Origin: JBBDMW01 sp040878005
GTDB lineage: Bacteria > Chloroflexota > Dehalococcoidia > Lucifugimonadales > Lucifugimonadaceae
DNA: 46,230 nucleotides
Direction: 5' to 3'
Assembly (NCBI GenBank): GCA_040878005.1
Contig: JBBDMW010000073.1
Span: forward strand, 1 to 46,230
Below the pieces are notes generated by a model. The model had not been told where the DNA came from, did not search any database, and saw only the letters and a list, made by a program, of their open reading frames with translations. The position numbers and the translations under genes were made by a program. Position 1 is the first letter of the stretch, and each line of letters begins with the position of its first letter. This document shows, in pieces, positions 25,824 to 34,127 of this stretch.

Positions 25824-25903
25824 ACCGATGGCGAACGTTTCGCCGCCAGGTTATGTGCGTCCCTTATCGAACGCCGCGGGCATGCAGGAGGAGTGAGCAG
25901 GGC

Positions 25904-26797
25904 ATGAACAGCGAGGCATCAGGGCATTTCCAGCCCCCTCCATGGCTCAACCAGGAAGAGTACCCGTTCCAGCCCCGCCACCTGGACGTTCCCGGCGGAC
26001 GTATGAGCTACGTGGACGAGGGACGTGGTGAGCCAATCGTTTTCATCCACGGCGTCCCAACGTGGTCATTCAACTACCGGCATCTCATCCGCCACTTCTC
26101 AAGCACCCATCGCTGCGTCGCCATGGACCACCTGGGCTTTGGGCTGTCTGCCAAACCGCCTGTCGCCTGCCCGCCGCAGGAGCATTCAGACAACATTGAG
26201 CGCCTGATCAACACACTGGACCTGCGTGGAGTGACCCTTGTTCTCCACGACTGGGGCGGTCCGCTTGGCATGTCTTACGCCGTCAGGCACCCGGACAACG
26301 TTCGACGGCTGGTCATCTTCAACACATGGTGCTGGCCGTCCAACGTGGACCGGCGAAGCGACATCGTCGCAAGGGTCCTCGCCAGCCCTGTCTACCGTCT
26401 CCTGGAAAACCGCCTGAACTTTACCGCCCGCATGTTCATTCCCAATGTGATGGGGACCCGCAGTCGTCTCACACCGGAGATACACCGGCATTACATAGAG
26501 CCGTTGCGGCGGCGGGAAGACCGGGCCTGCCAGTGGGAGATGATCCGGGGCATCCGGCATTCATCCCCGTGGCTGGGTGACCTGTGGTCTCAGCGGGCCA
26601 TGCTTAAAGACATTCCCGCAATCATCATGTGGGGAATGAAGGACCGGGCTTTCTCGCGCCGGGACCTTGGGCGCTGGAAAGATGCGCTCACAGGAGCGGA
26701 GGTTCAAGAGTTGGCCAATGCCGGCCACTTCCCGCAAGAGGAGTGCCCTGAGACGGTGTGCCTCCACCTGGAGCGCTTCTTAAACGCCTCAAGTTGA
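25904..26797 (+). CDS. Haloalkane dehalogenase-like alpha/beta hydrolase
   Basis: 297 residues. The oxyanion motif FIHGVPTWSFNYR lies near residue 48, MDHLGFGLSAKP near 74, and the nucleophile elbow VLHDWGGP puts Asp at 116 followed by Trp117. Asp instead of Ser plus the adjacent Trp is the haloalkane-dehalogenase signature; the catalytic His is at about 275 in AGHFPQEECPE. The halide-stabilising second residue and the catalytic acid cannot be proven by eye, so a different hydrolase of this subgroup is possible. I take the ATG at 25904, preceded by AGGAGGAG; the frame upstream overlaps the MMPL stop. It is probably co-transcribed with the exporter. Confidence 0.85.
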   Translation: MNSEASGHFQPPPWLNQEEYPFQPRHLDVPGGRMSYVDEGRGEPIVFIHGVPTWSFNYRHLIRHFSSTHRCVAMDHLGFGLSAKPPVACPPQEHSDNIERLINTLDLRGVTLVLHDWGGPLGMSYAVRHPDNVRRLVIFNTWCWPSNVDRRSDIVARVLASPVYRLLENRLNFTARMFIPNVMGTRSRLTPEIHRHYIEPLRRREDRACQWEMIRGIRHSSPWLGDLWSQRAMLKDIPAIIMWGMKDRAFSRRDLGRWKDALTGAEVQELANAGHFPQEECPETVCLHLERFLNASS

Positions 26798-26920
26798 CGC
26801 TGAATGACGAACGTGGGCCCATGACCAGGCCGCTGCACGCACTCCCAGGATCAACCTCCTGCGAGCCACTGGCAGCAAAAGGCACTCTCCATTAACCTCT
26901 TAAGCAGGTACAGTTCTTGT

Positions 26921-26998
26921 TATGAGCGGACATAATCAAGGTGAGTAACAGCGCCTACACCCGTTGTTAACCTTTCTTGACACCAAATTCCGCTCATA
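26921..26998. repeat. Separated inverted repeat upstream of rny
   Basis: TATGAGCGGA (26921-26930) and TCCGCTCATA (26989-26998), a perfect 10-bp inverted pair with 58 bases between. The right arm lies within the spacer of the putative rny promoter, so it may be a looped operator rather than an RNA stem. Confidence 0.5.
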
Positions 26999-27006
26999 CG
27001 TACCAT
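26977..27006 (+). promoter_or_regulatory. Putative sigma-70 promoter of rny
   Basis: -35 TTGACA (26977-26982) and a weak -10 TACCAT (27001-27006) separated by 18 bases, about 80 bases before the rny start. Confidence 0.45.
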
Positions 27007-27085
27007 CAAAGTGTGGAGATTTGGTGAGAAAGTTTCTCACGTCAATCCACGAAAATCGAATAGAGACGGCTCAGGAGGATCCAGA

Positions 27086-28615
27086 ATGGACATCATCCTC
27101 ACGGCCGTCCTCACGGCCCTGGTGGCAGGGGTGCTCGCAGGTGGAATCGGCTTCTACCTGCGGGGCGCGTTAGCGGCTAGATCGCGAGAGGCATCGCTGG
27201 AAGCTGCAGAGCAGCAGATACGGCGTGCCGAAGCTCGAAGCAAGGAAATCCTTCTAGAGGCAAAGGAAGAGGCTCTCCGGATCCGAACGGACTCGGAAGC
27301 CGGACTCAGGAAAGAACGGCAGGAACTCCAGAGGCTCGAAAGCAGACTTGAGGCGCGGGAAGAGAACCTTGAGAAGCGTGCAGAATCACTGGAGCACCGA
27401 GAAAATGAAGTTCGCCAGCTAAAAGAAAACCTGGACATAGACCGTCAGGAGCTGATCCACCTGCGAGAGCAGGAGTTGGAGAGACTCGAAACGGTGTCGG
27501 GGCTTTCGCTGGCGGATGCAAAGCAGATCATCCTGGACCGTGCCAATGAAGAAGTCCAATTCGAACTCGCCCGCCGGTATCGCGATGCTGAGGCGCAGGC
27601 GCAGGAAGAGGCAGAGGAGCGCGCACGCGAGGTGATCGCGGGCGCAATCCAACGCGTCGCGTCTGAGGTGGTTTCAGAATCCACCGTCAGCACCATCCCA
27701 CTGCCGAATGATGAGATGAAGGGACGTCTCATCGGTCGTGAAGGACGGAACATTAGGGCTATTGAAGCCGCCACGGGCGTCGACCTGATCATTGACGACG
27801 TGCCTGAGGCGGTTACTGTGTCGTGTTTTGATCCAATCAGGCGCCAGGTGGCCAGAGTTGCCCTGGAACGCCTGATACAGGACGGGCGCATTCACCCTGC
27901 CCGTATTGAGGAGACTGTAGAAAAGGCACGACGCGAAGTTGACGAGACTGTTCGCAAAGCCGGTCAGCAGGCGCTTTTCGACGCCAACGTCAAGGGGCTG
28001 CATCCTGAGCTTGTGAAGCTCATGGGCCGGCTGAAGTACCGGTACAGCTTCGGTGAGAACGTCCTGCAGCACTCGGTGGAAGTGGCGCTCATCGCCGGCC
28101 TGATTGCCGGCGAGATAGGCGCAAACGTGCAGCGCTGCAAGACCGCAGGGTTCCTGCATGACGTGGGCAAGGCCCTGACCCACGAGGTGGAAGGGCCGCA
28201 CGCTGAGATCGGTGCGGAAGTGGTGGCCAAGTACGGGGTTGGTGAAGCCATACAGGTCCCGATCCGTGAGCACCACGACCGTGAGATGACCACCGTGGAG
28301 TCATTCGTAGTGGCCGCTGCTGACGCCATCAGCGCAGCCAGGCCGGGCGCACGCCACGATACGGTTGAGAACTACGTCCAGCGCCTTGAGGCGCTGGAGG
28401 ACGTTGCCAGGGGGTTCGACGGCGTTGAGCGGTGCTTCGCCATCCAGGCCGGTCGCGAGATACGCGTCGTGGTCAGCCCGGACGAAGTGGACGATGCCAC
28501 GGCAGCCATCCTGGCCCGTGACATTGTGAAGCGGATAGAAGAGACCCTGGCCTACCCGGGCCAGATCAAGGTGGTGGTGATCAGGGAGTCCCGTACCATA
28601 GAGTTCGCACGGTAA
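27086..28615 (+). CDS. rny: Ribonuclease Y
   Basis: Membrane-anchored endoribonuclease that starts mRNA decay. 509 residues in the family order: N-terminal transmembrane helix (about 4-25); a long charged coiled coil (about 30-190, EAEEQIRRAEARSK-type repeats); a KH domain with GRLIGREGRN near residue 213; and an HD domain with catalytic His358-Asp359 in FLHDVGKAL. The start is the ATG at 27086 with AGGAGG seven bases upstream; the longer frame is not supported. A strong terminator follows. ymdB lies just downstream, as in many Gram-positive-like genomes. Confidence 0.97.
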   Translation: MDIILTAVLTALVAGVLAGGIGFYLRGALAARSREASLEAAEQQIRRAEARSKEILLEAKEEALRIRTDSEAGLRKERQELQRLESRLEAREENLEKRAESLEHRENEVRQLKENLDIDRQELIHLREQELERLETVSGLSLADAKQIILDRANEEVQFELARRYRDAEAQAQEEAEERAREVIAGAIQRVASEVVSESTVSTIPLPNDEMKGRLIGREGRNIRAIEAATGVDLIIDDVPEAVTVSCFDPIRRQVARVALERLIQDGRIHPARIEETVEKARREVDETVRKAGQQALFDANVKGLHPELVKLMGRLKYRYSFGENVLQHSVEVALIAGLIAGEIGANVQRCKTAGFLHDVGKALTHEVEGPHAEIGAEVVAKYGVGEAIQVPIREHHDREMTTVESFVVAAADAISAARPGARHDTVENYVQRLEALEDVARGFDGVERCFAIQAGREIRVVVSPDEVDDATAAILARDIVKRIEETLAYPGQIKVVVIRESRTIEFAR

Positions 28616-28649
28616 CCTCTGGAGCGGGGTTGCCACAGGCAGGTCAAGA

Positions 28650-28700
28650 GACGGCGGAGCAGGCACGGCCGGCGAGGCCTTCTGCTCCGCCGTCTTTTTT
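28650..28700 (+). terminator. Rho-independent terminator of rny
   Basis: GACGGCGGAGCAG (28650-28662) pairs with CTGCTCCGCCGTC (28682-28694), a 13-bp perfect stem followed by six T. A small inner GGCC/GGCC pairing sits in the loop. Confidence 0.95.
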
Positions 28701-28789
28701 AAGACGCGTGTCATGATTTACATACGGCGGCATTGCGCCCAGGCACGGGCAAAGAGTCGAATGCGGCCGCCGGAGTTAAGAGGTTTCGT

Positions 28790-29566
28790 TTGCGTATCCT
28801 GATGGTTGGTGACGTGGTGGGGCGAGGCGGCCGGAGAACCCTCTCCAGGCTGCTGCCTGGTCTGCGCCGGGAACTGGAAATAGACTTCGTCACCGTCCAG
28901 GGAGAGAACATCGCCGCAGGATTCGGCCTCACCCTTGAGACGGCGAACGATCTGCTTGAAGGCGGCGCTGACGTCATCACGACAGGCAACCACGTATGGG
29001 ACCGCAGAGAATTCCTCGAATACCTTGATGATCCCAAGGTGCCAGTAGTGCGCCCCATGAACTACCCTCCGGCCGCGCCGGGCAGGGGAAGCCTTGACCT
29101 GGGGCCGGTCGCGGTCGTAAACCTGATTGGCCGCGTGTTCGTAGGAGAGTTTGACTCTCCCTTTTCAGTTGTCGATGAGCTGTTGGCGAGCGGCTGGGGC
29201 GCAGGGAAGCCCATCATCGTGGATTTCCATGCAGAGGCCACGTCAGAGAAGATGGCCCTTGCATGGCACCTTGATGGCCGGGCCGCCGCGGTCGTGGGCA
29301 CGCACACGCACGTGGCCACGGCTGACAACCGCGTGCTCCCGGGAGGCACCGCATACGTGAGCGATCTGGGTATGGTGGGCGCTGTGGAATCCATTATCGG
29401 CTTTGAAGTGGAAGACTCCCTGTCGAGATTCCTGACAAATATGCCGCGCAGGCTAAGGGTCGTGGACAAGGGGCCAATGCGCTTCAACTCCGTCCTCATA
29501 GATGTTGATGACGCCACCCGCAGGGCGCGCTCCATAACGCGGGTGGACAGGGAGTGGACCATTTGA
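28790..29566 (+). CDS. ymdB: YmdB-family metallophosphoesterase
   Basis: A 258-residue calcineurin-like phosphoesterase (TIGR00282 type) with 2',3'-cyclic-nucleotide phosphodiesterase activity in characterised members. Metal-ligand motifs: MVGDVVGRGGR at the start, QGENIAAGFGLT near residue 40, TTGNHVWD near 65, VDFHAEATSEK near 145, and GTHTHVATADNR near 173. I choose the TTG at 28790, with AGAGG five bases upstream, because it puts the first metal motif at the expected position; the longer frame is unlikely. It ends overlapping the PHP gene. Confidence 0.93.
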   Translation: MRILMVGDVVGRGGRRTLSRLLPGLRRELEIDFVTVQGENIAAGFGLTLETANDLLEGGADVITTGNHVWDRREFLEYLDDPKVPVVRPMNYPPAAPGRGSLDLGPVAVVNLIGRVFVGEFDSPFSVVDELLASGWGAGKPIIVDFHAEATSEKMALAWHLDGRAAAVVGTHTHVATADNRVLPGGTAYVSDLGMVGAVESIIGFEVEDSLSRFLTNMPRRLRVVDKGPMRFNSVLIDVDDATRRARSITRVDREWTI

Positions 29567-30489
29567 GCAACGACAATACCGGCCGGTATGACCCTGCATC
29601 GCCGCCATTCAGGCCGCCCTGGCCGGTGGAGGTGGACCTGCACCTGCACACCACCGCATCGGACGGCACGCTGTCGCCGACGCAGTTGATCGAGCGAATT
29701 GCCGCCACCTCGCTGCGGATCATAGCTGTCACCGACCACGACTCCACTGAGGGGCTGGATGAGGCGATGGCCGCAGCCGGGCAGCATCCGCAGTTGACCA
29801 TAATTCCCGGCATAGAGTTCGGCTCCGAAGAAGGCGAATCCGAGGTTCACCTGCTGGGCTATTTCATCGACTACCGGAGCAGCGTCCTCCAGGAGTCGCT
29901 CAGCCGGTTCCGGGAGCAAAGGGTTGAGTCCGCCCGGCAGACGGTGCAGAAACTGGCCGCCCTGGGCGTTCCGGTGTCGTGGGACAGGGTGCGTGAGCTG
30001 GCTGGCGGCGCAGTGGGCAGGCCGCACATCGCCCGCGCCATGGTGGAAGAAGGTCACGTGGCAAACGTGCCTGAAGCATTCGACCGCTACCTCGGCAGTG
30101 GCGGCGCAGCCCGTGTGCCGCGCCCAAAGTTCACGCCCGTGCAAGCGCTTGAGCTTGTCCACAGGTCGGGCGGGATCGGTGCGGTGGCGCACCCGCGTAC
30201 GGTGAAGGACGTAAAGAACGTGGTGGCGAAGCTGGCGGAGGCGGGCCTGGCTGGCATCGAGGTGTACGCGGAGAAGTACGGCGCAGAACAGCAGGGCATG
30301 TACCGGCAGATGGCGGCGAAGTACAACCTCGTGGAGTGCGGCGGGAGCGATTTCCACAACTTCGGAAATGAGAACGAGGTTACCCCCGGCACAAGCGGCC
30401 CGCCGCGAGAAACCGCGCGACTTCTGCTCGAACGTGCCCGCTCAATGCATGGCGATAACGTGGGCTTTGTCCCCGGCCGCCCGCTCTGA
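29563..30489 (+). CDS. PHP-domain phosphoesterase (YciV/RNase AM-like)
   Basis: A trinuclear-metal phosphoesterase of about 308 residues. Metal-ligand motifs occur in PHP order: VDLHLHTTASDGT, AVTDHDSTEG, PGIEFGSEEGESEVHLLGYF, then the late GAVAHPR and GGSDFHNF. Relatives are the 3',5'-nucleotide bisphosphate phosphatase/5'-3' RNase AM group and histidinol-phosphatase-like proteins; the SDGTLSP start favours the former. The TTG at 29563 overlaps the ymdB stop (TTGA); a GTG at 29554 is an alternative. It lies in a tight operon with ymdB and plsY. Confidence 0.9.
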   Translation: MSNDNTGRYDPASPPFRPPWPVEVDLHLHTTASDGTLSPTQLIERIAATSLRIIAVTDHDSTEGLDEAMAAAGQHPQLTIIPGIEFGSEEGESEVHLLGYFIDYRSSVLQESLSRFREQRVESARQTVQKLAALGVPVSWDRVRELAGGAVGRPHIARAMVEEGHVANVPEAFDRYLGSGGAARVPRPKFTPVQALELVHRSGGIGAVAHPRTVKDVKNVVAKLAEAGLAGIEVYAEKYGAEQQGMYRQMAAKYNLVECGGSDFHNFGNENEVTPGTSGPPRETARLLLERARSMHGDNVGFVPGRPL

Positions 30490-31211
30490 TGATCTCAATG
30501 GACGTACTCGCATCTGCTCTGCTCATAATCGGCGCATACCTGCTGGGCGCCCTCCCGGCCACGTATTACGTGGCGAAGCTAGTGAAGGGCGTTGACCTCC
30601 GCAGGTACGGCAGCGGCAACGTTGGCATCTCGAATTTCGCCGTGCACGCCGGAAAGAAGTGGATACCCCCACTCATCCTTTTCGACATCTTGATAAAGGG
30701 CATGCTGCCCGTGGCGCTGGCATCGCACAGGGTGCTAGACCTTGGCGTGGAGATCGAAGTGGCCGCCGGGTTCGCAGCCATAGTGGGCCACAACTGGCCC
30801 GTATGGCTGAAGTTCAACGGCGGGCGGGGCATGGCAATGGTGCTCGGTGTGCTGGCCGCACTGAATTACCAGTTGGTTCTCATGTACGGCGTGGTTGCGG
30901 CCGTAGGCTGGCTTGCCACCAGGCGAAAAGACAGCGCCATGTGGTGGGGCCTTGCCGCCCTGCTGCTGCCAGTGTGGAGCTTGCTGCTCAACATGCGGAT
31001 CGAGGTGACGATATTCTGTGTTGCGTTCGTGTTCATGACAGCCATAAAGCGCGTCACTTCCAACCGGTCCACGTTACGGGTGCGCGGTGAGCGTCCCATG
31101 TCCACTTCAAGGCTGATATGGAACCGGCTGGTCTTTGATCGCGACACAAGTTCCAGGGCGGAGTGGATTTACCGGGGCGCTGAAAACCCTGAGCGGACAT
31201 TGAACCATTGA
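30489..31211 (+). CDS. plsY: Glycerol-3-phosphate acyltransferase PlsY (divergent)
   Basis: An integral membrane acyl-phosphate:glycerol-3-phosphate acyltransferase, first step of phosphatidic acid synthesis. Motif 1 is RRYGSGNVGISNF (usual form GSGNIGATN), motif 2 GHNWPVWLKFNGGRGMAMVLG (usual form GHxxPVxLxFxGGKG). Five or so helices cover residues 5-190. A polar C-terminal tail of about 45 residues, not usual for PlsY, ends it. The motif substitutions mark a divergent branch; acyl transfer is still the best call. It overlaps the PHP stop by one base and the next gene by four. Confidence 0.85.
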   Translation: MISMDVLASALLIIGAYLLGALPATYYVAKLVKGVDLRRYGSGNVGISNFAVHAGKKWIPPLILFDILIKGMLPVALASHRVLDLGVEIEVAAGFAAIVGHNWPVWLKFNGGRGMAMVLGVLAALNYQLVLMYGVVAAVGWLATRRKDSAMWWGLAALLLPVWSLLLNMRIEVTIFCVAFVFMTAIKRVTSNRSTLRVRGERPMSTSRLIWNRLVFDRDTSSRAEWIYRGAENPERTLNH

Positions 31212-31741
31212 CCTACGAAGCTGACACCAACTACTGCCTGCGCCACCCCTCGATCCAGACAAACCTGAGATGCGGCAGGTGCAGCGCTCTGATCTGCCCG
31301 CGGTGCATGGTGCAGTCACCAGTGGGGGCGAGATGCCCCCTCTGCGCCCGCATAGGGCGCAGCCCCATGCTTGATGTATCTGCCCCAGACCTGGGCCGCG
31401 CAGTGGGGGCTGGGCTTCTGGCCGCTCTTGTCATGGGCGCCTTGTTCGTCGCCTACCTGGCGCTCCTCTTCACGATTCCATTCGGATACATCATAGGAAT
31501 TGTTCTTGGGCAGGTCGGCGTTGGATACGTCGTCGGTGAGGCAGTGAGGAGGGGTGGCCGCTACAAGGTAGACAAGAAACTCCGGTATATCGCCGGAGTA
31601 TTGGCATTCGTCGCCTACATTACCTCAGTAGCGATTTTACTATCGGTGCCCCAACTCAACCCTGGCGCGCTCTCAAACATATTCGGCCTGGTTGGCATGG
31701 CCGTGTCGGTGTACGTGGCAATGGGCAGGCTGCGGCCCTAA
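31208..31741 (+). CDS. B-box-like zinc-ribbon membrane protein
   Basis: 177 residues. The first 50 carry zinc ligands in the order CLRH, CGRC, CPRC, CPLC, a B-box-like ribbon of the kind found at the N-terminus of bacterial rhomboid proteases. The remainder has about four hydrophobic segments (64-90, 92-112, 128-148 and 155-172) but no rhomboid GxSG or catalytic His, so it is not a rhomboid. It starts at TTG inside the plsY stop (four-base overlap), which implies translational coupling. The function is unknown; the ribbon probably mediates protein contacts. Confidence 0.75.
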   Translation: MTYEADTNYCLRHPSIQTNLRCGRCSALICPRCMVQSPVGARCPLCARIGRSPMLDVSAPDLGRAVGAGLLAALVMGALFVAYLALLFTIPFGYIIGIVLGQVGVGYVVGEAVRRGGRYKVDKKLRYIAGVLAFVAYITSVAILLSVPQLNPGALSNIFGLVGMAVSVYVAMGRLRP

Positions 31742-32074
31742 GCTGGTACGCCAATTCAATAAAATGCGTGGGTCCGCCGCAGCCCCTCGGCAACGCTGCG
31801 GTGTGCGCCAACGTTTCAGCTTCGCCAGGCATATTTTTTGTAACTAAACATTTACTAACCTGCGGTACGTCGCGGCTCGGCCAATGGGGTACATCAAGTG
31901 TAGCCGTGGGAATCGACGGGGCATGGATGCCGCATCCAACGGCGTCTCGTACTGCCATCCTGAGCTGTTGAATGGTAACGACATCTTCATCGGCCTCCCC
32001 TGCCTGGAACACCCTGACGTACAGCACTCGCGTGGAGCTGTTGTTGGCGTGCGCCGTTCCTGAAAGGATCAACA
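31742..32074. other. Intergenic region, no gene seen
   Basis: 333 bases between the zinc-ribbon protein and the methyltransferase. It includes an AT-rich patch near 31837-31862 that could hold a promoter, but no convincing boxes, hairpin or short ORF with a ribosome-binding site. Confidence 0.5.
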
Positions 32075-32755
32075 ATGACGTGGCGCTCTGCGGTGAAGAG
32101 AACCGGCTACAAGGCCGTAAAATCGGCGGCGTATTACACGCCGCTCCAGAAGCTCTTCGTCCATCGGTACACCTACATGTTCTCGCCGGAGAGGCTCTTT
32201 TTCCTGTGCCAGTGCCTCACGGACACAAAGGGGATGCCCGGCCCAATACTGGAGGTCGGCTGCGCATATGGGCAGACCACGGTATTCCTCAACCGCCACC
32301 TGGACAGCCTGGAAGACAGCCGCCAGTACATCTGCATAGACACCTTCGGCGGATTTACGCCAGAGGACGTGCAGTACGAAACAACGTACCGGGGCAAGCC
32401 AAAGAGGCGGTACACCACCTTCACCGATAATGGGCTGAAGTGGTTCAAACAGACCATGCGCACCAACGGCATCTCACGCGTTGCCGCAATCCAGGCCGAT
32501 GTCAACCAGTTCGACTTCAAGGCGATAGATGACATCTCGTTCTGCCTGGTAGACGTAGACCTCTATCGCCCGGTAATGTCAGCCCTCGAGAAGGTGTACG
32601 AGCGGGCCGCCAGCGGCGCGATCATAGTGGTGGATGACTGCCGGCAGGACAACGTCTTCGACGGGGCTTACGAGGCCTACATGGAGTTCGTGGCTTCCAG
32701 GGGCCTGGAGCCCAACCTGGTTTTGGACAAATTCGGCGTGATTAAAATCCCGTAG
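32075..32755 (+). CDS. TylF/MycF-like SAM-dependent methyltransferase
   Basis: 226 residues, class I methyltransferase of the macrocin-O-methyltransferase type. SAM-binding motif I is ILEVGCAYGQTT near residue 59, the acidic residue ending strand 2 is in YICIDTFGGF, and the metal-binding Asp pair region FCLVDVDLYRPV plus VVDDC follows, as in Mg-dependent sugar O-methyltransferases. AAAGGAT stands before the ATG. No glycosyltransferases are nearby, so the acceptor is unknown. Confidence 0.88.
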   Translation: MTWRSAVKRTGYKAVKSAAYYTPLQKLFVHRYTYMFSPERLFFLCQCLTDTKGMPGPILEVGCAYGQTTVFLNRHLDSLEDSRQYICIDTFGGFTPEDVQYETTYRGKPKRRYTTFTDNGLKWFKQTMRTNGISRVAAIQADVNQFDFKAIDDISFCLVDVDLYRPVMSALEKVYERAASGAIIVVDDCRQDNVFDGAYEAYMEFVASRGLEPNLVLDKFGVIKIP

Positions 32756-32923
32756 GCCGACGGCGGACAGTACGCCAGCACCGTTGCAAACAGCCCAGCC
32801 TCCCGAACCGTCTGCGGCGACGTTACTCTAAAGGTTGGGCGAACACCCCGAACCGCGGGCGTGGCCTTGGACGCCTGCTCTACACCGGCTCGTACACGAA
32901 TCAGAAGCAGAGCGCGGTGTTTG

Positions 32924-34081
32924 ATGAGAAGCTCCTTTTTACAGTTTGTGAGAAGCAGGCCCCGGCGCAGCATATGCCTCGGTTTTCTCGCCCTGTTTGC
33001 TTTCGCCGTGCTGCTCCTGGCTGTCACCCCGCAGGGCCGTACCGGCGTGAAGTCCATGCTCTTCGTCACCCAGGTGCTGGGCGCACTCCCCGTAAACCCG
33101 CAGGAATGGTTTACACAGGCGCCAATCCGCGAGCGGGTGGAGTTCCCGTTGGCTGAGGGCATGGGCAGTGCGGACATATACCGCCCGCCCGGCGACGGTC
33201 CCTACCCGGCCGTGCTCGTATTCCTTGGCGTTGCGCCGGCCGGGCCTGACGACCAGCGCGTTCTCAACCTTGGTGACGCCCTGGCTCGGGCTGGCCTGGT
33301 CAACATGTTCTACTGGTCGCCGCAGATGCTGGACAAGCGGGTCGATACAGACGATGTGCACAACCTCGCCACTGCCTTCGACTATCTGCGGGAGCAGCCC
33401 TTTGTGGACGGTGACCGCGTGGGAATGGGCGGGTTCTGCGTGGGTGCGTCCTTTGTGTTGGTATCGGCGTCCCTTGAAGAGATCAGGGATGACGTGAACT
33501 ACGTGTACGCCTTCACTCCGTACTTTGACGCCACTGACCTGACACGCTCCATAGCCAGCGGGACCCGCTTCTACAATGGCGAGACGGAGCCCTGGGAGGT
33601 GGACAGCCTCAGCAGGGAGGTGTTTGAGATCCAGCTCATCGAGTCCCTTGATGACGAGCAGGAGCAGGACAGGGTGCTGCAGGCGCTCGGGGGCGACGAG
33701 GCTGCGAGAGAAAGCCTGTCAACGGAGGGCATGGCCGTGTACCGGCTCATGGAGGGAGTGCCGCTCGAAGAGACGTATGCCCTTATGGACCAGTTGCCGC
33801 CGGACTTCGTGCAGGAACTGGAGTACACATCGCCAGTTAATCACCTGGGCGGCCTGGAGGCCAAAGTGCTGGTGATGCACGACCAGGATGACAACCTGGT
33901 GCCTTCAGAGGAGTCCCGCCGAATGTATGACGCTCTGGAACGCCGGGATCACGATGTGTACTACACGGAGTTCGAGTTCTTCCAGCACGTGGACCCCACG
34001 CCGGTCAGCCCGCTCGCATACGTGAGGGAGTCCTGGAAGCTCTTCCTCCAGATCTACAACCTGTTCCGCGTTGCAACGTGA
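32924..34081 (+). CDS. Dienelactone-hydrolase-like exported protein
   Basis: About 385 residues. A basic start followed by a hydrophobic helix (about residues 16-33) indicates a signal anchor. The body is an alpha/beta-hydrolase with a Cys nucleophile in GMGGFCVGAS, as in dienelactone hydrolases. A helical, acidic insertion of about 110 residues (roughly 230-325) precedes a C-terminal strand VLVMHDQDDNLVPSEES with the acid residue and a late FFQHVDPT with the His. The insertion is unusual for the family. I prefer the ATG at 32924 over a GTG 21 codons earlier. It is convergent with the SDR gene. Confidence 0.75.
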   Translation: MRSSFLQFVRSRPRRSICLGFLALFAFAVLLLAVTPQGRTGVKSMLFVTQVLGALPVNPQEWFTQAPIRERVEFPLAEGMGSADIYRPPGDGPYPAVLVFLGVAPAGPDDQRVLNLGDALARAGLVNMFYWSPQMLDKRVDTDDVHNLATAFDYLREQPFVDGDRVGMGGFCVGASFVLVSASLEEIRDDVNYVYAFTPYFDATDLTRSIASGTRFYNGETEPWEVDSLSREVFEIQLIESLDDEQEQDRVLQALGGDEAARESLSTEGMAVYRLMEGVPLEETYALMDQLPPDFVQELEYTSPVNHLGGLEAKVLVMHDQDDNLVPSEESRRMYDALERRDHDVYYTEFEFFQHVDPTPVSPLAYVRESWKLFLQIYNLFRVAT

Positions 34082-34127
34082 TGCTCGGCAGCCCTCTGAC
34101 CAACTCGGAAACTCCCGCCTTCACGCG

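Noticed and set aside
29062..30357. 431-codon minus-strand open frame
   Set aside because: It is antisense to ymdB and the PHP gene, which have complete metal-binding motifs; the frame is a by-product of high GC.
31208..31741. Rhomboid protease call
   Set aside because: The zinc ribbon fits but there is no GxSG Ser or catalytic His in the membrane segments.
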